A stretch of 64,000 nucleotides of DNA, from contig JAPLOU010000052.1 of the NCBI GenBank assembly GCA_026400535.1, positions 180,715-244,714 on the forward strand. The letters are read 5' to 3'. Positions within the stretch are counted from its first letter, which is position 1. Each line of letters opens with the position of its first letter. Below, one piece after another: positions 1-9,253 of this stretch. Both the position numbers and the translations under genes were made by a program. This DNA is from Hyphomicrobiales bacterium. Lineage in GTDB: Bacteria; Pseudomonadota; Alphaproteobacteria; Rhizobiales; Beijerinckiaceae. The notes under the pieces were generated by a model. That model was not told the DNA's origin. It saw only the letters and a program-made list of their open reading frames with translations, and ran no database searches.

Positions 1-311
<311 letters not shown>

Positions 312-331
312 CGAATCGTGAATGGGCCGCG

Positions 332-392
332 TCCTTCGACAGGCTCAGGGTGAGGATTGGGGTTTTTTCCTCATCCTGGTCCCGTCGAAGGA
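332..392. repeat. Intergenic palindromic repeat between nuoB and nuoC
   Basis: Two imperfectly complementary arms of about 25 bases (332-356 and 368-392) flank an 11-base centre containing a T run. The left arm begins TCCTTCGACAGGCTC. The same 15-mer occurs in reverse orientation at 9037-9051 and, with one change, at 9088-9102, in the nuoI-nuoJ gap. It is therefore a dispersed REP-like element, not an operon-specific terminator, although the transcript would form a hairpin here. Confidence 0.7.
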
Positions 393-438
393 TGAGATCA
401 CAAGCCGTACAATCCGTGATTGAACTGGGGACATGAAC

Positions 439-1041
439 ATGACCGAAGCGCTTGCCGCACTCGGCGCACACATCAAGGCGGCGTTGCCTGGCAAGGTGAC
501 GGGCTCTGACGTGTCTTTCGGTGAGTTGACCGTTCACGCCGAGGCCGCCGACATTGTGGCCGTGCTGCGCTTCCTGCGCGATGACCCCGCCTGCCTGTTC
601 TTCAACTTCACGGACCTCTGCGGCGCGGATTATCCGGCGCGTGAGAAGCGTTTCGATATCGTTTATCATATCCTCTCGCCGCGATTGAACCACCGCATCA
701 GGGTCAAGGCGCAGACCGATGAGATGACCCCGGTCCCGTCGATCATCGCAATCTTCCCGGCGGCCAACTGGTACGAACGCGAGGCCTATGATTTTTATGG
801 AATCCTGTTTACCGGCCACCCTGACCTGCGCCGCATCCTGACTGACTACGGCTTCGAAGGGCATCCGCTGCGCAAGGACTTCCCGCTGACCGGATTTGTG
901 GAGGTTCGTTACGACGACGCCGAAAAGCGCGTGGTCTATGAGCCGGTCAAGCTGGTGCAGGAGTTCCGCAGTTTCGATTTCCTCTCGCCATGGGAAGGCG
1001 CAGACTACGCGCTGCCCGGCGATGAAAAGGCGAAGGCCTGA
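439..1041 (+). CDS. nuoC: NADH-quinone oxidoreductase subunit C
   Basis: The 30-kDa peripheral-arm subunit of complex I, which packs against NuoD and NuoB; it has no cofactor. It is about 200 residues. The family signature [12 protein letters not shown] lies near residue 113, followed by HPDLRRI and [12 protein letters not shown] chose ATG 439 over ATG 433 because the purine-rich GGGGA at 427-431 is 7 bases from 439 but only 1 base from 433. The stop is 3 bases before the nuoD start, so the two are probably coupled. NuoC is not fused to NuoD here, unlike in E. coli. Confidence 0.97.
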   Translation: MTEALAALGAHIKAALPGKVTGSDVSFGELTVHAEAADIVAVLRFLRDDPACLFFNFTDLCGADYPAREKRFDIVYHILSPRLNHRIRVKAQTDEMTPVPSIIAIFPAANWYEREAYDFYGILFTGHPDLRRILTDYGFEGHPLRKDFPLTGFVEVRYDDAEKRVVYEPVKLVQEFRSFDFLSPWEGADYALPGDEKAKA

Positions 1042-1044
1042 ATC

Positions 1045-2235
1045 ATGACCGAACACAACATCCGCAACTTCTCGATCAACTTTGGCCCGCAGCATCCGGC
1101 GGCACATGGCGTGCTGCGCCTCGTGCTGGAACTCGACGGCGAGATTGTCGAGCGGGTCGACCCGCATATCGGCCTGCTGCATCGCGGCACCGAGAAGCTG
1201 ATCGAGGCCAAGACCTGGCTTCAGGCAGTGCCTTATTTCGACCGGCTCGATTACGTCGCGCCGATGAACCAGGAGCATGCCTTTGCGCTGGCTGTCGAAA
1301 AGCTGGCCGGCATTGCCGTGCCACGCCGCGGGCAGTTGATCCGCGTGCTGTTCTGCGAAATCGGTCGCATTCTCAGCCATATCCTCAACGTAACCACGCA
1401 GGCCATGGACGTCGGTGCCCTCACCCCGCCGCTCTGGGGCTTCGAGGAGCGCGAGAAGCTGATGATCTTCTATGAGCGGGCAAGTGGCGCGCGCATGCAT
1501 GCGGCCTATTTCCGACCTGGCGGCGTACATCAGGATCTGCCGAACAAGCTGGTCGAGGACATCGCCGCCTGGTGCGATCCGTTCCTCAAGATCTGCGATG
1601 ACCTTGAGACCCTGCTGACCGACAACCGCATTTTCAAGCAGCGCAATGTCGACATCGGGGTCGTTGACCTGGAAACCTGCTGGAAATGGGGTTTCTCGGG
1701 CGTGATGGTGCGTGGCTCCGGCGCGCCGTGGGATCTGCGCAAGAGCCAGCCCTATGAGTGCTATGAGGAAATGGATTTTGATATCCCAATCGGCAAGAAC
1801 GGCGATTGCTATGACCGGTATTGCATCCGCATGGAGGAGATGCGCCAGTCCGTGCGCATCATGAAGCAGTGCTGCAACCTCTTGCTCTCATCCTCCGGCG
1901 ATGGCCCTGTGTCCTCGACCGACGGCAAGATTGTGCCGCCCAAGCGCGGCGCGATGAAGCGCTCAATGGAAGCGCTGATCCACCATTTCAAGCTTTATAC
2001 CGAGGGCTACAAGGTGCCAGCTGGCGAAGTCTATGCCGCAGTCGAAGCGCCCAAGGGCGAATTTGGCGTCTATGTCGTGTCTGACGGCACCAACAAGCCC
2101 TATCGCTGCAAGATCAAGGCGCCCGGTTTCGCCCATTTGCAGGCTATGGATTTCTTATGCCGCAAGCACATGCTTGCGGACGTCAGCGCGATTCTGGGCT
2201 CCATCGATATCGTCTTCGGTGAGGTGGACCGGTGA
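1045..2235 (+). CDS. nuoD: NADH-quinone oxidoreductase subunit D
   Basis: The 49-kDa subunit of complex I, related to the large subunit of NiFe hydrogenases, which forms much of the quinone-binding pocket with NuoB. Its 396 residues match the usual length. [10 protein letters not shown] near the N terminus carries the histidine next to the quinone head group; [14 protein letters not shown] and the terminal DIVFGEVDR are family hallmarks. The stop codon overlaps the GTG start of the next small gene by 4 bases. Confidence 0.98.
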   Translation: MTEHNIRNFSINFGPQHPAAHGVLRLVLELDGEIVERVDPHIGLLHRGTEKLIEAKTWLQAVPYFDRLDYVAPMNQEHAFALAVEKLAGIAVPRRGQLIRVLFCEIGRILSHILNVTTQAMDVGALTPPLWGFEEREKLMIFYERASGARMHAAYFRPGGVHQDLPNKLVEDIAAWCDPFLKICDDLETLLTDNRIFKQRNVDIGVVDLETCWKWGFSGVMVRGSGAPWDLRKSQPYECYEEMDFDIPIGKNGDCYDRYCIRMEEMRQSVRIMKQCCNLLLSSSGDGPVSSTDGKIVPPKRGAMKRSMEALIHHFKLYTEGYKVPAGEVYAAVEAPKGEFGVYVVSDGTNKPYRCKIKAPGFAHLQAMDFLCRKHMLADVSAILGSIDIVFGEVDR

Positions 2236-2588
2236 CCCTCGAAACCATCCTCAGCTTCATTGTTTTCGTTGCCGCGGGCTTCCTTGGCCTGTGCGGCATG
2301 CTGATCCTGCGGCAGGGCGAGCAGGCGCTGTCGACGCTGGCTCATACCAAAGCCTCGCTGGTGCAGGTCTTCGCGGCGCGCTACCTCGCCATGGCCTTCA
2401 TCATGCTGGGTCTTGCTTCATTCCGCGAATGGCGTGCGCTCGCCATCGTGCTTCTGGTCGGCGCGGTGATGGCGGCCTTGGATTTTCATTTCGTCGGCAA
2501 GGCCGGCGGCAAGACCCTGCCGCATGTGATCGCTGGCGTTGGCTGTGCTGTGCTGGCGGCGGCTGCGCTCGCCGTTGCGCGAGGTTGA
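2232..2588 (+). CDS. Small membrane protein of the nuo operon, function unknown
   Basis: A 118-residue hydrophobic protein between nuoD and nuoE, not one of the 14 canonical complex I subunits. It starts at GTG 2232, overlapping the nuoD stop in a GTGA arrangement, and ends 9 bases before nuoE, so it is surely co-transcribed. Four hydrophobic segments are visible, roughly residues 5-25, 46-62, 68-86 and 95-116, with one polar patch ([14 protein letters not shown]) between the first two. The segment around [10 protein letters not shown] with a following aspartate resembles DUF4267-type proteins, but only loosely. It may be an assembly or accessory factor; that is inferred from position alone. 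Confidence 0.8.
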   Translation: MTLETILSFIVFVAAGFLGLCGMLILRQGEQALSTLAHTKASLVQVFAARYLAMAFIMLGLASFREWRALAIVLLVGAVMAALDFHFVGKAGGKTLPHVIAGVGCAVLAAAALAVARG

Positions 2589-2597
2589 GGCTCCAAG

Positions 2598-3821
2598 ATG
2601 TCTGTCCGCCGTTTAGCCCCCGATTCCGTGCAGCCCGGAGCCTTCGCCTTCTCGAAGACGAACGACAACTGGGCTGACGCGCAGATCGCCAAGTATCCGA
2701 GGGGCCGCGAGGCGTCCGCCGTGATTCCGTTGCTTTGGAAGGCGCAGGAACAGGCCGGAGGCTGGCTGCCGCAGAAGGCCATAGAGGCGGTCGGTCGGAA
2801 GCTTGGCATGCCCTATATGCGCGTCTTCGAGATCGCGACCTTCTATACGATGTTCAACCTGCAGCCTGCCGGCGAGCATTTCATTCAGGTCTGCGGCACG
2901 GTGCCATGCCACATCAAGGGCGCGCGCGACATCATTAAGGTTTGCGAAGACGTGATCGGACCGCAATCCACAGTCACGGCGGATGGCAAGTTTTCGTGGC
3001 TGGAGGTCGAGTGCCTCGGGGCCTGCTGCAACGCGCCGATGGTGCAGATCAACTTCGACTATTACGAGGATCTCACGCCCGAGAATTTCGCACGCCTCCT
3101 CGATGATCTGCGTGCTGGCCGGAAGGTGAACACCGGCCCCCAGGTCGACCGCTCGTGCTCGGAGCCGCTCGGCGGCGGCGAAACCCTGAAGGACAAGGCG
3201 CTCTATGACGGGAGCGCCGTCGGTCGCGGCGATTGGCAACAGCGAATCGCTGCTGATCGCGAAGCCGCGAGAACAGCGGCCGAGGCTGCTGAGGTGGCAA
3301 AGGCTGCCGCTGCAAGTGGAGCTGCTGCGCCTGCTCCGGCAACCCGGCCAGATGCGCCGGTAGCGGCTCCCCGTCCTCCTGCGGGGGAGGGTGGGCAGGC
3401 GGGGCGCGCCGCACCTGCTGCGACACCTGCCAAAGTAACGAAGCCCGCAAGAGCGGCGCCTGCCCACCCTCCAACTCTCCGCCGCAAGGGGGGGGAGGGC
3501 GCGACGGCAACAGGTCCTTTGATCGCATCCACCGTTGCCGATGCCCCGACACTCCTCGCCAAGCCGCGCGCCGGCAAGGGGGACGATCTCAAGCTGATCT
3601 GGGGCATCGGGCCAAAGCTGGAGAAGCTGCTCAACCGCCGTGGTGTCTGGCATTTCGACCAGATCGCAGCCTGGACTGACAAGGAACTGGCCTGGATCGA
3701 CACCAAGATGGAAGGCTTCAAGGGCCGCGCCGTGCGCGATCAATGGGTCGAGCAGTCCAAGAAGCTGGCAACCGGCTGGCGCCCCGACAGCGCCGTCGGC
3801 GAAAAGCCCGGAAAGACGTGA
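2598..3821 (+). CDS. nuoE: NADH-quinone oxidoreductase subunit E with C-terminal extension
   Basis: The 24-kDa subunit carrying the [2Fe-2S] cluster N1a beside the NuoF flavin. The thioredoxin-like core occupies about the first 190 residues, with cluster cysteines in VCGTVPCHIKG and ECLGACCNAPM. At 407 residues the protein is more than twice the E. coli length. The rest is an Ala/Pro-rich linker (about 200-325) and a helix-hairpin-helix-like domain (LKLIWGIGPKLEKLL, then HFDQIAAWTDKEL) ending near residue 393. From family knowledge, this tail occurs on alphaproteobacterial NuoE and ribosomal protein L21. A palindromic element is translated inside the linker. Confidence 0.96.
   Translation: MSVRRLAPDSVQPGAFAFSKTNDNWADAQIAKYPRGREASAVIPLLWKAQEQAGGWLPQKAIEAVGRKLGMPYMRVFEIATFYTMFNLQPAGEHFIQVCGTVPCHIKGARDIIKVCEDVIGPQSTVTADGKFSWLEVECLGACCNAPMVQINFDYYEDLTPENFARLLDDLRAGRKVNTGPQVDRSCSEPLGGGETLKDKALYDGSAVGRGDWQQRIAADREAARTAAEAAEVAKAAAASGAAAPAPATRPDAPVAAPRPPAGEGGQAGRAAPAATPAKVTKPARAAPAHPPTLRRKGGEGATATGPLIASTVADAPTLLAKPRAGKGDDLKLIWGIGPKLEKLLNRRGVWHFDQIAAWTDKELAWIDTKMEGFKGRAVRDQWVEQSKKLATGWRPDSAVGEKPGKT
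3367..3498. repeat. Palindromic element inside the nuoE linker
   Basis: Two arms of a large inverted repeat lie within the coding sequence. A perfect 16-base pair of arms (3386-3401 and 3457-3472) is flanked on the outside by a second G/C-rich hairpin unit on each side, of the form CTCCCC-N-GGGGGAG. The arms are translated in frame as roughly residues 257-301 (PPAGEGGQAG and AHPPTLRRKGGEG) without disturbing the domains on either side. This resembles the way Rickettsia palindromic elements occupy coding genes. That it is a mobile or dispersed element is inferred; only this copy is seen here. Confidence 0.65.
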
Positions 3822-3833
3822 GAAGAGGCAACG

Positions 3834-5135
3834 ATGCTCGCTGACAAGGACCGCATTTTCACCAATCTCTACGGCCTGCAGGATCATTCCCTGAACAGCG
3901 CGATCCAGCGCGGCGCCTGGGATGGCACGAAGTTCATCCTCGATCAGGGCCGCGATTGGATCATCGACGAGATGAAGCGCTCGGGCCTGCGCGGGCGCGG
4001 CGGGGCAGGGTTCCCGACCGGAATGAAGTGGTCCTTCATGCCCAAGGTCAATGATGGCCGCCCTCACTATCTGGTCGTCAACGCCGACGAATCGGAGCCC
4101 GGCACCTGCAAGGACCGGGAGATTATGCGCAATGATCCGCATACGCTGGTCGAGGGCTGCCTGATTGCCTCCTTCGCCATGGGCGCGCACGCGGCCTACA
4201 TCTACATTCGCGGCGAGTATGTGCGCGAGCGCGAGGCGCTGCAGCGCGCGGTCGATGAGGCCTACGCGGCGAAGCTGATCGGCAAGGACAATATCAACGG
4301 CTATCCGTTCGATCTGTATGTCCATCACGGGGCAGGGGCCTACATCTGCGGCGAGGAAACCGCGCTGCTGGAAAGCCTCGAAGGCAAGAAGGGCATGCCG
4401 CGCCTGAAACCGCCATTCCCCGCAAACGTTGGGCTTTATGGTTGCCCGACCACCGTCAACAACGTGGAATCGATTGCGGTCGCGCCGACGATCCTTCGGC
4501 GTGGCGCAAGCTGGTTCAGCGCCATTGGCAACCCAAACAATGTCGGCACGAAGTTGTTCTGCGTCTCCGGTCACGTCAACAAGCCGTGCAATGTCGAGGA
4601 AGGGATGGGCATTCCGTTCCGCGAACTGATCGACAAGCATTGCGGCGGCGTGCGCGGCGGCTGGGACAACCTCAAAGCGGTCATCCCCGGCGGCTCATCG
4701 GTGCGCATGGTGCCGGCGGCACAGATCATCGACACGCCGATGGACTTCGACTCGCTGTCCAAGCTGCGTTCCGGCCTCGGCACGGCGGCAGTCATTGTCA
4801 TGGACAATTCCACCGACCTGGTCCGCGCCATCGCCCGCATCTCGTACTTCTACAAGCACGAGAGCTGTGGCCAGTGCACGCCTTGCCGCGAGGGCACCGG
4901 CTGGATGTGGCGCGTGCTCAACCGCATGGCCGATGGTCGCGCCCAAAAGCGCGAAATCGACATGCTGCTCGACGTCACCAAGCAGATCGAAGGCCACACC
5001 ATCTGCGCCCTCGGCGATGCGGCGGCCTGGCCGATCCAGGGCCTGATTGCCCATTTCCGTCACGAAATCGAAGAACGCATCGACCAGTATGCGGCGAACC
5101 CGCATTCTGAGCCAGTGCGGATGGCGGCGGAGTGA
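3834..5135 (+). CDS. nuoF: NADH-quinone oxidoreductase subunit F
   Basis: The 51-kDa subunit that binds NADH, FMN and the [4Fe-4S] cluster N3, the electron entry point of complex I. Its 433 residues match the usual length. [13 protein letters not shown] is the nucleotide-binding glycine loop, [14 protein letters not shown] contributes to FMN binding, and [12 protein letters not shown] (about residue 343) with the later cysteine in HTICALGD ligate the cluster. It starts 12 bases after nuoE and ends 10 bases before the nuoG ATG. Confidence 0.98.
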   Translation: MLADKDRIFTNLYGLQDHSLNSAIQRGAWDGTKFILDQGRDWIIDEMKRSGLRGRGGAGFPTGMKWSFMPKVNDGRPHYLVVNADESEPGTCKDREIMRNDPHTLVEGCLIASFAMGAHAAYIYIRGEYVREREALQRAVDEAYAAKLIGKDNINGYPFDLYVHHGAGAYICGEETALLESLEGKKGMPRLKPPFPANVGLYGCPTTVNNVESIAVAPTILRRGASWFSAIGNPNNVGTKLFCVSGHVNKPCNVEEGMGIPFRELIDKHCGGVRGGWDNLKAVIPGGSSVRMVPAAQIIDTPMDFDSLSKLRSGLGTAAVIVMDNSTDLVRAIARISYFYKHESCGQCTPCREGTGWMWRVLNRMADGRAQKREIDMLLDVTKQIEGHTICALGDAAAWPIQGLIAHFRHEIEERIDQYAANPHSEPVRMAAE

Positions 5136-5145
5136 GACGAACAGT

Positions 5146-7212
5146 ATGACAAAACTCCTCATTGACGGCATCGAGGTCGACGTCCCGGCGGATTGCACCG
5201 TGTTGCAGGCCTGCGAGGCGGCGGGTGCGGAAATTCCGCGCTTCTGCTTCCACGAGCGGCTGTCGATCGCCGGCAATTGCCGTATGTGCCTGGTCGAGGT
5301 GAAGGGCGGCCCGCCCAAGCCACAGGCCAGCTGTGCCATCGGCGTGCGCGATCTGCGCCCCGGTCCGAACGGCGAGCCGCCGGTCGTGATGACCAAGTCC
5401 CCCATGGTGAAAAAGGCGCGCGAGGGCGTGATGGAGTTCCTGCTCCTGAACCACCCGCTCGATTGCCCGATTTGCGACCAGGGCGGCGAATGCGACCTGC
5501 AAGATCAGGCCATGGCCTACGGGGTGGACAGCTCCCGCTTCGCCGAGAACAAGCGTGCGGTCGAGAACAAGTATATCGGCCCGCTGGTGAAGACCGAGAT
5601 GAACCGCTGCATCCATTGCACGCGCTGCGTCCGCTTCACCGCCGAAGTCGCCGGCGGCACCGACCTCGGCGCCATCGGGCGCGGTGAGGATATGGAGATC
5701 ACCACCTATCTCGAACAGGCGATGACCTCCGAACTGCAGGGCAATGTCATCGATCTGTGCCCGGTCGGCGCGCTGACCTCCAAGCCCTACGCCTTCAACG
5801 CGCGGCCCTGGGAACTGCAGAAGACCGAGAGCATCGACGTGATGGACGCCGTCGGCTCGGCCATCCGGGTGGATTCGCGCGGGACCGAAGTCATGCGCAT
5901 CCTGCCGCGAACCAATGAGGCGGTCAACGAGGAGTGGATTTCCGACAAGACCCGCTTTATCTGGGACGGTCTGAAGACCCAGCGGCTCGACCGGCCCTAT
6001 ATCCGCAAGGGCGGCCAGGTGAAGCCTGCGTCCTGGAGCGAAGCGTTGCAGCTTGTCGCGGACAAGCTCACTGCCACGGCACCAGCCCGCATCGGCGCGC
6101 TTGCCGGAGATCTGGCCGCCGTCGAGGAGATGTTCGCGCTCAAAACCCTGATGGCGACGCTTGGCGTCGCAAACATCGATTGCCGCACCGACGGCGCCGA
6201 GCTCGATCCCGTGCTGGGCCGGGCCAGCTACATCCTGAACGTCGGCATTGCCGGGATCGAGGATGCCGATGCGATCCTGCTGATCGGAACCAATCCACGC
6301 AAGGAAGCCAGCCTTGTCAACACCCGGATCCGCAAGCGCTGGCTCAAGGGCGGCGTGACGATCGGCGTGATCGGCGAAAAGATCGATGTGAGTTATGATT
6401 ACAACTACCTCGGCGCAGGTCCGGATTCATTGTCCGAACTGGTCAGAACCTATGGCAGCGTCACCGCCAAGAAGCCTCTTGTCATCGTCGGGCAGGGCGC
6501 CTTGTCCCGTCCGGATGGCGCTGCGGTTCTGTCGATGGCCGCGCAGTTCGCCAGCCAGATCGGTGCCGTGCGTGAGGACTGGAACGGTTTCGGGGTCCTG
6601 CACACCGCGGCCTCCCGCGTCGGCGGGCTCGATCTCGGGTTCGTGCCGGGCGAGGGCGGCCTCGGCGCGACCCAGATGCTGAAGCCGGGCGCGCTGGATG
6701 TGCTCTACCTGCTCGGCGTCGACGAGGTCGAAGTTCCGCAGGGCGCTTTCGTGATCTATCAGGGCAGCCATGGCGATCGCGGCGCGCACCGCGCAGATCT
6801 CATCCTGCCCGGTGCGGCCTACACTGAAAAGTCCGGCACGTATGTCAATACCGAAGGACGCGTGCAGATGGCCAGCCGCGCCGTGTTCCCGCCCGGCGAG
6901 GCCAAGGAAGACTGGGCCATCTTGCGCGCGCTGTCCGGTTCGCTCGGCAAGGCACTGCCCTTCGACACGCTGGCGCAACTGCGCAAGTCGCTTTTCGCCG
7001 CCCATCCACATTTTGCCTCTCTTGGCCAGATCGCGGTGGGCGACCGCGCCGGGGTTGCCGCGCTGGCGACGCGCGGCGGCAAGATCGGCAAGGCGCCGTT
7101 CGCCTCGCCGGTCGCGGCCTACTACCAGACCAACCCAATTGCGCGCGCATCCGCCATCATGGCCGAATGCCAGGCGCTGGCTGATGGGCGCATGGCCCGG
7201 GCTGCGGAATGA
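5146..7212 (+). CDS. nuoG: NADH-quinone oxidoreductase subunit G
   Basis: The 75-kDa subunit that passes electrons from NuoF towards NuoB. I place the start at ATG 5146 (MTKLLIDGIEVD), because the longer frame from 5047 runs back into nuoF and the N terminus from 5146 begins directly with the ferredoxin fold. Cysteines 34, 45, 48 and 63 form the [2Fe-2S] site. HPLDCPICDQGGEC supplies the His/Cys site, and RCIHCTRC with DLCPVGAL supplies the next [4Fe-4S] site. The remaining 450 residues are the molybdopterin-oxidoreductase-like domain, which has no catalytic role in this family. Length is 688 residues. Confidence 0.97.
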   Translation: MTKLLIDGIEVDVPADCTVLQACEAAGAEIPRFCFHERLSIAGNCRMCLVEVKGGPPKPQASCAIGVRDLRPGPNGEPPVVMTKSPMVKKAREGVMEFLLLNHPLDCPICDQGGECDLQDQAMAYGVDSSRFAENKRAVENKYIGPLVKTEMNRCIHCTRCVRFTAEVAGGTDLGAIGRGEDMEITTYLEQAMTSELQGNVIDLCPVGALTSKPYAFNARPWELQKTESIDVMDAVGSAIRVDSRGTEVMRILPRTNEAVNEEWISDKTRFIWDGLKTQRLDRPYIRKGGQVKPASWSEALQLVADKLTATAPARIGALAGDLAAVEEMFALKTLMATLGVANIDCRTDGAELDPVLGRASYILNVGIAGIEDADAILLIGTNPRKEASLVNTRIRKRWLKGGVTIGVIGEKIDVSYDYNYLGAGPDSLSELVRTYGSVTAKKPLVIVGQGALSRPDGAAVLSMAAQFASQIGAVREDWNGFGVLHTAASRVGGLDLGFVPGEGGLGATQMLKPGALDVLYLLGVDEVEVPQGAFVIYQGSHGDRGAHRADLILPGAAYTEKSGTYVNTEGRVQMASRAVFPPGEAKEDWAILRALSGSLGKALPFDTLAQLRKSLFAAHPHFASLGQIAVGDRAGVAALATRGGKIGKAPFASPVAAYYQTNPIARASAIMAECQALADGRMARAAE

Positions 7213-7223
7213 GGAGCTGATCC

Positions 7224-8243
7224 ATGCCCGAATTGCTCCTGACACTCGCGATCATTGTCGGCAAGACGCTGCTCTTGATCGCCTGCCTGCTCGTCTTCAT
7301 CGCCTACATCCTCTACGCCGACCGCAAGATCTGGGCAGCGGTGCAACTCCGCCGCGGTCCGAACGTTGTCGGACCCTGGGGCCTGCTGCAATCCTTCGCC
7401 GACCTGCTTAAGTTCGTCCTCAAGGAGCCGGTCATTCCGGCAGGGGCCAACAAGGGCGTTTTCCTGCTTGCGCCGCTGGTCACAGTTGTGCTGGCCCTGG
7501 CGGCCTGGGCGGTCATTCCGGTCAATGCAGGCTGGGCGATCGCCGACATCAATGTCGGCATCCTGTACGTCTTTGCGGTGTCGTCCCTTGGTGTCTACGG
7601 CATCATCATGGCCGGCTGGGCCTCGAACTCGAAGTATCCCTTCCTCGGCGCTCTGCGCTCGGCCGCACAGATGGTGTCTTATGAAGTCTCCATCGGGTTC
7701 GTCATCATCACCGTGCTGCTCTGCGTCGGCTCGCTCAACCTGACCAGCATCGTCGAGGCGCAGGCGAGCCCCTATGGCATTCTCGGCTGGTACTTCCTGC
7801 CGCTGTTCCCGGTGTTCGTGATCTTCTTCATCTCGGCGCTCGCGGAAACAAACCGCCCGCCCTTCGATTTGCCGGAGGCTGAATCGGAGCTGGTGGCCGG
7901 GTTCATGGTTGAATACTCGTCGACGCCGTACCTTCTGTTCATGCTCGGTGAATACGTGGCGATAATGACCATGTGCGCCCTGTGCACCATCCTGTTCCTT
8001 GGGGGCTGGCTGCCGCCTCTGCCGGTGGCTCCGTTTACATGGATACCGGGCGTGGTCTGGTTCATCATCAAGGTCTGCATGGTGTTCTTCATGTTCGCCA
8101 TGGTGAAAGCGTTTGTGCCGCGTTATCGCTACGATCAACTGATGCGTCTGGGCTGGAAGGTGTTCCTGCCGCTGTCGCTGGCGATGGTGGTGGTGACCGC
8201 GCTGGTTCTGCAACTAACAGGCTGGGGGCCGGTGAGGGGATGA
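7224..8243 (+). CDS. nuoH: NADH-quinone oxidoreductase subunit H
   Basis: The membrane subunit that joins the peripheral and membrane arms and forms part of the quinone chamber. It has 339 residues and about eight transmembrane segments. The matrix-loop signature [15 protein letters not shown], with its acidic residues, is clear near residue 210, and the N-terminal [17 protein letters not shown] is also typical. The stop is 4 bases before the GTG start of an 78-codon gene, so translation may be coupled. Confidence 0.98.
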   Translation: MPELLLTLAIIVGKTLLLIACLLVFIAYILYADRKIWAAVQLRRGPNVVGPWGLLQSFADLLKFVLKEPVIPAGANKGVFLLAPLVTVVLALAAWAVIPVNAGWAIADINVGILYVFAVSSLGVYGIIMAGWASNSKYPFLGALRSAAQMVSYEVSIGFVIITVLLCVGSLNLTSIVEAQASPYGILGWYFLPLFPVFVIFFISALAETNRPPFDLPEAESELVAGFMVEYSSTPYLLFMLGEYVAIMTMCALCTILFLGGWLPPLPVAPFTWIPGVVWFIIKVCMVFFMFAMVKAFVPRYRYDQLMRLGWKVFLPLSLAMVVVTALVLQLTGWGPVRG

Positions 8244-8247
8244 GGCA

Positions 8248-8484
8248 GTGTCCACCCTGTCGCTGATCGGTGCATTGGTGGGGGCTGCGCTCGGATATGT
8301 GAATGCGTCCATGCTCTCCGGCGTCGTCATCAGGGCGTTGCAGGCGACGGACAAATCGCAGACCGAGACCGAGCGGGCGGACTACAGGGCCCGGATCAGG
8401 CTGTTCTGGCTGATCGTGCACCTGGTTTTGATTGGCGGCGGCTCCGTCGCCGGTGTTGGAATGGCCAACTGGCTCTTTGGCTAG
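8248..8484 (+). CDS. Two-helix membrane protein between nuoH and nuoI, function unknown
   Basis: A 78-residue protein starting at GTG 8248, 4 bases after the nuoH stop and 28 bases before nuoI. It has a hydrophobic N-terminal segment (about 5-30), a short charged loop rich in Lys, Glu, Asp and Arg (about 32-52), and a second hydrophobic segment (about 53-77). It is not one of the canonical nuo genes. In-frame location inside the operon, tight spacing and a charged loop between helices argue that it is a real protein, but I do not recognise a family. A role as an accessory or assembly factor of complex I is inferred from position only. Confidence 0.7.
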   Translation: MSTLSLIGALVGAALGYVNASMLSGVVIRALQATDKSQTETERADYRARIRLFWLIVHLVLIGGGSVAGVGMANWLFG

Positions 8485-8512
8485 GCGGCAAACGGGAATA
8501 GGAGAGACGCGC

Positions 8513-9007
8513 ATGGCGTTTCGACTGGATCAGGCGGCGAAGTCGCTGCTCTTGAAGGAGTTCGTCAGCGCCTTTGCGCTGTCGATACGCTATTTCTTCA
8601 AGCCGAAAGCGACCCTGAATTATCCGTTCGAGAAGGGGCAACTCAGCCCGCGTTTCCGGGGCGAGCATGCCCTGCGACGCTACCCCAACGGGGAGGAGCG
8701 CTGCATCGCCTGCAAGCTGTGCGAGGCGATCTGCCCGGCGCAGGCGATCACCATCGAGGCTGGCCCGCGCCGCAATGACGGAACGCGCCGCACCACGCGC
8801 TACGATATCGACATGACCAAGTGCATCTATTGCGGCTTCTGCCAGGAAGCGTGCCCTGTGGATGCCATCGTGGAAGGCCCGAACTTCGAGTTCGCTACCG
8901 AAACCCGCGAGGAGTTGTTCTACAACAAGGACCGGCTGCTGGCGAATGGCGATCGCTGGGAACGGGAAATCGCACGGAATATCAAGATGGATGCGCCGTA
9001 CAGGTGA
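8513..9007 (+). CDS. nuoI: NADH-quinone oxidoreductase subunit I
   Basis: The 8Fe-ferredoxin subunit carrying clusters N6a and N6b, which connect NuoG to NuoB. ATG 8513 is chosen because AGGAGAG lies 6 bases upstream and [17 protein letters not shown] fits the family N terminus; an upstream in-frame ATG at 8432 would sit inside the preceding gene. Two CxxCxxCxxxCP motifs are present: Cys 64, 67, 70, 74 and Cys 104, 107, 110, 114. Length is 164 residues. Confidence 0.98.
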   Translation: MAFRLDQAAKSLLLKEFVSAFALSIRYFFKPKATLNYPFEKGQLSPRFRGEHALRRYPNGEERCIACKLCEAICPAQAITIEAGPRRNDGTRRTTRYDIDMTKCIYCGFCQEACPVDAIVEGPNFEFATETREELFYNKDRLLANGDRWEREIARNIKMDAPYR

Positions 9008-9025
9008 GCTGGATAACATCCACCA

Positions 9026-9112
9026 TTCCTCACTGTGAGCCTGTCGAAGGATGGGGCCGGGGCGGGATCATGGGCAACTCTCGATCATCCTTTGACAGGC
9101 TCAGGCTGAAGA
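9026..9112. repeat. Intergenic palindromic repeat between nuoI and nuoJ
   Basis: The 246-base nuoI-nuoJ gap contains a second copy of the repeat seen before nuoC. The arms are at about 9026-9053 and 9084-9112, on either side of a 30-base centre. The shared core is TCCTTCGACAGGCTC, read on the minus strand at 9037-9051, and TCCTTTGACAGGCTC at 9088-9102. The rest of the gap (9113-9253) holds no recognisable gene. Confidence 0.7.
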
Positions 9113-9253
9113 TCGTGGGTTGGGCATCGCGGGTTAGGCAAGACCAATTCGCGGGTTGTTGCCCGGTGAGTCGGGGACTATAGACCTCACGGTGCAACCC
9201 GTGTTGCGCCGCACAAGAATAAGCCGCCAAAGGGGCGGGGGAGCGTTGGGATC

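Noticed and set aside
2613..4640. 675-codon minus-strand ORF over nuoE and nuoF
   Set aside because: High GC leaves long open antisense frames; the plus strand encodes two unmistakable complex I subunits.
5047..5145. Earlier start of nuoG inside nuoF
   Set aside because: The ferredoxin fold begins directly at ATG 5146; the extra 33 residues are a nuoF shadow.
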